Below, piece by piece: positions 59,286-64,000 of a stretch of 64,000 nucleotides of DNA. The stretch is from Lactarius indigo (taxonomy: Eukaryota; Basidiomycota; Agaricomycetes; Russulales; Russulaceae). The first letter of the stretch is position 1. Each line of letters begins with the position of its first letter. The notes under the pieces are model-generated. The model did no database searches. It was not told the origin of the DNA and saw nothing but the letters and a program-made list of their open reading frames with translations. Where the stretch lies: NCBI GenBank assembly GCA_025766275.1, contig JAFKAC010000009.1:1922001-1986000 (forward strand). Reading direction: 5' to 3'. A program made the translations under genes and the position numbers.

Positions 59286-60328
59286 ATGAACCCCTTTGTC
59301 CTCCTCACTGCGTTTATCGCCTTGGCATCCGCACTTACTGTCAATACGCCGTGAGTGCTATGGATCTCATCACCCGGCGTCGAGTTGACTTGTGATTATG
59401 ACTTTTAATCCAGGGCATCCGTGGTTACCTGCGGTGAGCAATTGTCCTGACTGTCCAGTCTTCTTCCACGTATTAATAACCTGTCCAGAGCCTTTGAAAC
59501 TGACCTGGGACGCAGCGGGTAGCAAGTCTCCATTCTTTCTTTCCATCTTTCCTGGTCAGATATTTTGAGTGACTATCTCCCAACGTCTAACTTACCTTCA
59601 TTTAGCGGGCCAACCTGGGGTAGATGCTGTCAGTAATTCTTTTTGATCACCCGTTCAGGATTTAATGCACACCTTTACCACAGCTCAAGCAGTTCCCTCC
59701 CCAAGACGGGAATAGCTACACGTGGGACAAGGTTGATCTTCCCCCTAACACCAGTTTGTATGTCAGCGTCACAAGATCTCGCGGCCATTGACTGATGTCT
59801 GCGACGAAGCACCGTCGGCTTGAAGGATGGCGATGGCAATCAAGCGTTCTCTGCACCCGCAACCGTTCGAGCGGGCAGTATTACAAAGTATGTTGGTAGC
59901 ATATATACCTGGTATCTTATTACGGACCTTTCCTAATTCTAGCTGCGCCAACACCGAAGTCGCTGAGGATAAGGGGACCAGCTCTCCCAGTTCGCTAAGG
60001 TAGGCGACGATTGTTCCGTACACCCCTGCATCATTCTGACGCGTTCGGCAGCTCCACGACGATCGCGCCTGGAGTTGCTCCCGCTACCCCGAGTGAGGGC
60101 CCTACATCATCACGCGCGCCAGTAGCAGCTGCGACCCCATATTCCTCGACTGCGCCTCCCTCGAGCAATGCGCCAAAGACGGCAGCGGCGAGCCCATCAG
60201 GTAGCAATGTGTCACCGAGTCAGTCACCTGGTGTAAAGGCCAACTCGGCTGCACGAGACACATCTAGCGCAGTGATCGGCATAATGATCGTAGTGGGTGT
60301 AATGAGCGTTACGGTTTTCTTGGCTTGA
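59286..60328 (+). CDS. Secreted GPI-anchored surface protein, paralogue of the gene at 21324-22132
   Basis: Signal peptide NPFVLLTAFIALASA, then LTVNTPASVVTCEPLKLTWD. Several tiny exons follow (about 13-45 bases each around 59430-59620). Then come PPNTSFTVGLKDGDGNQAFS, SITNCANTEVAEDKG, a long Ser/Thr/Pro/Ala stretch and a hydrophobic end (SSAVIGIMIVVGVMSVTVFL) for GPI attachment. The domain order and the paired Cys match the other gene. Likely cell-surface protein; the exact exon limits in the first half are less sure. No ligand known. Confidence 0.78.
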
Positions 60329-60499
60329 GGGTGTACATTATTCAATACTTGCAAAGGGGACAAACTATCAGATATAAACGGTTGTAATAACCCTAGTGCT
60401 AGTGTCATATAAAGCGCAAGCGCAGGAGTGGCCATGTGATTATAGCCGTGCTCGTAGCCACGGTCAATTAGTTGCCATCTCATCTCACTCTTACTTTCT

Positions 60500-61255
60500 A
60501 TGCCTTCCGATCACGTTGCCCGTCAGCTTCGCTTCGTTGTCCCAGGAGCCTGTATCACTCTCTGGTTGCGTACCCCTTCGTTAATTGGTCTTATCTGGAC
60601 GGAGGCTGCACCTTTCGCGCGGTTTGTTTCCGCCATTGTTTGCCGTCCATTTACGTGACGTGGATCATTTCTCCGTTACAGATTGCTGGTGGGCGTGTCA
60701 GCACTGTCGGGCTCGATAACGATCGCGCTGTTTTTATACATCCTTTTGATCCCTGTGATCAAGGAAATCCCACCAGACGTGCGTCCCTGATCACCACTTC
60801 CCAATCGTGTTACATACGTGCTGAATCTCCCGCTGTCCTGCCCTTTTTTTTTTTTTTGGTTAGTATCGATCGTGGAGAGAGTCAGGAGAGTTGTCATCCG
60901 TTATTCCTGTGCGTTGTCTTCTTTTTTCTTCTTTTGGGCAACCCTTGCCAGCACCTCTTGTGTTCCCTTTATACTTAAGGATTGTGCCGGACTTTGACGG
61001 GCTTGTTTATGTTGCGTGTGCTTTGTCTAGGTCTTGACGATGTCGACCCTCTCTGGCTGGGCGGTGCTTTGCGGCCTACTCGGACAATATTCCAGCTTGG
61101 GGTACATATTTGGCACTATCGGAGGTGTGTAAAAAGTAATTTATCTCTTGTGTATGTGGTACTTATAGCCACTCGCTTTGACAGGGTCGGGACTATATGC
61201 GCTCACGTTTGGGATCATGGGACTACTGCTTACTCCGAGAGTTGCAGGGCAGTGA
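60500..61255 (+). CDS. Small membrane protein, four predicted helices
   Basis: Five exons. Reads MPSDHVARQLRFVVPGACIT, helix LIGLIWTEAAPFAR, helix LLVGVSALSGSITIALFLYI, IPVIKEIPPD, YRSWRESGELSSVIP, helix VLTMSTLSGWAVLCGLLGQY, then GSGLYALTFGIMGLLLTPRV and the end AGQ. Splice sites keep phase. The hydrophobic segments and short loops are clear, but the family is not recognised. Lies just after the GPI-anchored protein gene, same strand. A T-run at about 60844-60859 lies in an intron. Confidence 0.6.
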
Positions 61256-61626
61256 CGAGCGGCATGTGCAGAAAAGCAAATGTACGTTCGTACATCTTTC
61301 ACGATCATAGCGTTGGGACAGTATATCTGTATTTATGGGGCTGTAATACGAGGTTGGATCTGATGTGGCCACTTGTTTAGTTCATGATGCATGATACCCT
61401 ACTATATGCGCTCCGGTCATCGGCTCGACGCCATGTTGACATGCATGCACTGGAATTTGCTTTCGTTCTCCCATAATGACCGATTATATACAGTGTATCA
61501 GCATATACAATTACAGTCACAGTACAGGGGTCCGTAGATCTACAACAACACCGGGATCAAGTAGTGAAAAAAAGAGGTAAGACTGTGAATTCTTTCCACC
61601 CATGCCATTCTCGTAGCGAGTTTGCA
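61256..61626. other. Convergent intergenic stretch
   Basis: Between the 3' ends of the four-helix protein and the Gln/Pro-rich protein genes. Nothing recognisable. Confidence 0.4.
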
Positions 61627-62740
61627 TTACAATGTCGGTGGTGGATACTCTGGCAGGCCTGAGACTGCGGCGTTGCACGACTCCCGCACGCGCCGTTTGC
61701 TGGCGAGATCACCTGATTGACGATAGCCAGAAAACACCTCTGACATCTGCAATGCGGCGGCTGCAATGATATCTACGACAAAACTGTCATTACAACATCG
61801 CGAAAGGAGGGGCAAAGAACAACATACCGATATTCGTTTCGGCTTCCCTGATCAGCTGAGGAACAATGGGACATCAGGGCATGGAAATAAACCAGGGACG
61901 GTAAACGTACCGCGTTCAATCGATCGATTTCTTGAGATTGCGGGGTCTGGTACCCACCATACGCGCCATACCCGCTTGCGCCACCAAAGAAGCCAGCACT
62001 AGCGCCCGCGCCCGCAGCACCGAGCGCGCGTACATGGGACTCTGCGGTCCGCTTACGTGCCTCCCAGGCGACCTTGAGCGATTCGAATGTGTTTTGCACT
62101 TGCCTCCACGTAGGCGGGTCCCAGGCCTCGAGCTCGGACTTGTGCGAGTGTATGTAGGTGCGCGGGTGCTGCACGCCTGGCGGAGGTGAGCCTGCGATGC
62201 CACTGGCCGTAGGAGCCGGTGCGCGTGTCGTCGGAGAAAGCTGTCCAAGATTGGCGTAGGGATCAAACTGGGAAAGTAACTGCTGCTTGCTGCTGCCGCT
62301 GTTGTTGCTGCTGCGGATAGCCATAGCCGGTTTGTTGGGGTTGTTGGTAACCATATTCTGATTGTTGCGTTGGGTAACCAGTATATTGTGCTTGCATGTG
62401 GGGTTGTGGGTAGCCTGTGGAGAGGGTATCCACCTGGCCGACGAGCTGCTGGCCGAACGAGGTGGGTTGATAACTGGCAGGCGGGTACTGTGCCTGAACC
62501 TGTGAATGGTACTGCTGCTGCTGTTGCTGTGACCATTGTGGCTGCTGGGCGTATTGTTGAGTGTATCCGGTAGGGTTTGTACCTACGAACCCGGAGGGCT
62601 GCTGCTGCTGCTGTTGCCAGCCAACGGAGTATTGCGGGGATGAGGGAGCGGGAGGAGGAGACACGGCATTTATGTCTGGGAAGCGAGAAGCGACGCTAGG
62701 CGGTGTGATCTATGAAGGGGTTGTTCGAGAGTTCTGCCAT
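61627..62740 (-). CDS. Gln/Pro-rich conserved fungal protein (function unknown)
   Basis: Starts MAELSNNPFIDHTA. In the next frame over it runs SVASRFPDINAVSPPPAPSS, then a Gln/Tyr/Pro-rich tract with several runs of CAG/CAA. After another one-base shift comes LLSQFDPYANLGQL. The conserved block is THKSELEAWDPPTWRQVQNT-like (SHKSELEAWDPPTWRQVQNT), LKVAWEARKRTAESHVRALG, a Gly-rich piece, EIDRLNAVLIREAETNI and MSEVFSGYRQSGDLASKRRV. Three exons. One base is extra near 62698 and one near 62286; without these skips the protein ends early. Prion-like composition in the middle; no function assigned. Confidence 0.6.
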
Positions 62741-62935
62741 CGCTGTGGGAGAGGGTGTGGGCCCGGGAGTGGCGGACCGGGAAGGGGTCGGAGTGAGGAT
62801 CAAAGGTGGCCCAAAGGACGCAAGACTGAGCACACGCTCCACGCCGCCGCCGTAACTCTCTATAAACGGGTAGCTCAACCTACATGGATCGCTCACTTCA
62901 TTACTTACTTCCATCACTCCGCTCTTCTCCATACC
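62741..62935. promoter_or_regulatory. Divergent promoter with a TATA box for the DUF4112 gene
   Basis: Between the Gln/Pro-rich and DUF4112 starts. CTATAAA at 62860-62866 sits about 70 bp before the ATG at 62936. A second gene reads away on the other strand. Confidence 0.5.
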
Positions 62936-63946
62936 ATGTCCGGCGCCATTAACAAGGCTGGAAAGAAGCTCTTTGCCCGTCACCTCGAGCAATACACTCC
63001 GGCTGACCCCCTCTACGAGGAATATGTAGACAAGCGTGGCCGCACTCGGCGCCGCAAGGTTCGCCTTCCTCGCCACGTCTCATCTCGCCCCGCCCTCCCC
63101 TTCTCCACCCGCTGTCGCACCACCCATATCTTTCGGCACGAATAACACTGATTCCCGTACACTAGCGCCAGCTCCCCCCAGGTCTATCCGACAGGGACGC
63201 AGCCATTCTGCGATCCGTCAAGCGGCGCGCGCACTACCTCGATAAGGGGTTCAACTTGTGCGGTCTTCGCTTTGGCTGGACGTTCATTATCGGTTCGCAC
63301 CTATCGATTCCCATCTTCTCCCCGCCCGACAGCCCCATCCAACTTACCGCTCACTTGCGTTTTATGACGTACCACAGGCATCATTCCTGGCGTGGGTGAT
63401 GCAGCAGACGCCATACTCGGCTACTACCTTGTCATCCGCAAAGCCCGCCGTGCCGAGTAGGTGTCCGCCTCATCACCCTCACCGTCCCCACCGCCTCACA
63501 CCGCGCCCTCATCGCATCACCCATATCTCTCCAGTGTTCCCTGGTGGCTCACGCAGCGCATGGTCCTTAACCTCGCCATTGCGACTTCGATAGGCCTGGT
63601 CCCTATCGTCGGCGACGTGCTGCTCGCCGCCTTCCGCGCCAACTCGCGCAACGCTGCACTCCTCGAGGAGTTCCTTCGCGTGCGTGGGGAAGGCGCCACG
63701 AGGGCCACCGGCGAGAGCAGTGCACCGGCGGATAATGGACTGGGCGTCCGTGGCGATGAACCGCGGACTGTCCACGAGGTCGGTCAAGATACACCGTTGG
63801 AGAGGAAGCGCTCGTGGTTATCACGGCAAGGCATGGGCGGCTTGTCATCTGATGTCGACGACAAAGGGCAAAGCACAAGCGCGCTGCCAGACGCTCCACA
63901 GGTCATTCGACATCGTGATAGCCGGTTCGTAGAGGACGTGAGTTAA
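62936..63946 (+). CDS. DUF4112 domain protein
   Basis: Start MSGAINKAGKKLFARHLEQY, then GRTRRRK spliced to LPPGLSDRDAAILRSVKRRA. DUF4112: LDKGFNLCGLRFGWTFIIGI, IPGVGDAADAILGYYLVIRK, WWLTQRMVLNLAIATSIGLV and PIVGDVLLAAFRANSRNAAL. The IPGVGD and PIVGD repeats are the family mark. The tail is hydrophilic. Four exons with introns 63059-63169 (approximate), 63293-63379 and 63459-63532 (approximate). Role unknown; helices suggest a membrane or peripheral membrane location. Confidence 0.85.
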
Positions 63947-64000
63947 GTTGGCGGTTGGATCACACGGACAATCGACGAGCGATTTTTGGGATAAGTGGAC

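Noticed and set aside
60472..60978. 168-codon open frame overlapping the four-helix protein
   Set aside because: It reads through introns in another frame; the spliced frame gives clear membrane helices.

Overview
The window looks like nuclear DNA from a mushroom-forming basidiomycete (Agaricomycetes). Protein genes are packed about 2 kb apart on both strands. They are broken by many introns of about 45-70 bases, and the proteins match the basidiomycete forms of their families (PAS-GATA regulator, GPI-anchored surface proteins, APH-like kinase, HNH protein, citrate synthase ending in SKL). I see no transposon, CRISPR array, virus or plasmid feature. One intron-containing tRNA-Tyr is present. 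Calls come from reading the sequence and recalling families; no database search was run.

Left part (1-25 kb): a truncated gene end, a DNAJC8-like J protein, COX11, a large CAF120-like PH protein, the XPG/Rad2 repair nuclease, complex I subunit NDUFB8, a methyltransferase-fold protein whose cofactor motifs look degenerate, PA2G4/EBP1, KEOPS subunit Pcc1, an APH-family kinase-like protein, an HNH protein, a GPI-anchored protein and an 18-exon peroxisomal-type citrate synthase.

Middle (25-50 kb): proteasome ATPase Rpt2, a Yip1-family membrane protein, Arp3, autophagy scaffold ATG17, a uridine kinase/UPRTase fusion, a CAX Ca2+/H+ exchanger, a tail-anchored conserved protein, thiamine pyrophosphokinase, a CCDC174-like protein, the SDS22 LRR phosphatase regulator and a PAS-GATA transcription factor.

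Right part (50-64 kb): an ankyrin protein, an unassigned small gene, PRMT5, tRNA-Tyr, a Na+/Ca2+ exchanger, a second GPI-anchored protein of the same family as the first, a four-helix membrane protein, a Gln/Pro-rich protein and a DUF4112 protein.

The genes do not form a pathway; they are mostly housekeeping genes, and many pairs are divergent with 100-350 bp between start codons. Three cross-cutting oddities stand out: (1) many otherwise clean exons need one base skipped to keep the family reading frame (mostly one extra base, a few times one missing); (2) about nine introns begin with GC instead of GT; (3) citrate synthase appears to contain a three-base exon that restores a conserved Trp-Ser beside the catalytic Asp. 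I found no convincing new multi-gene system.
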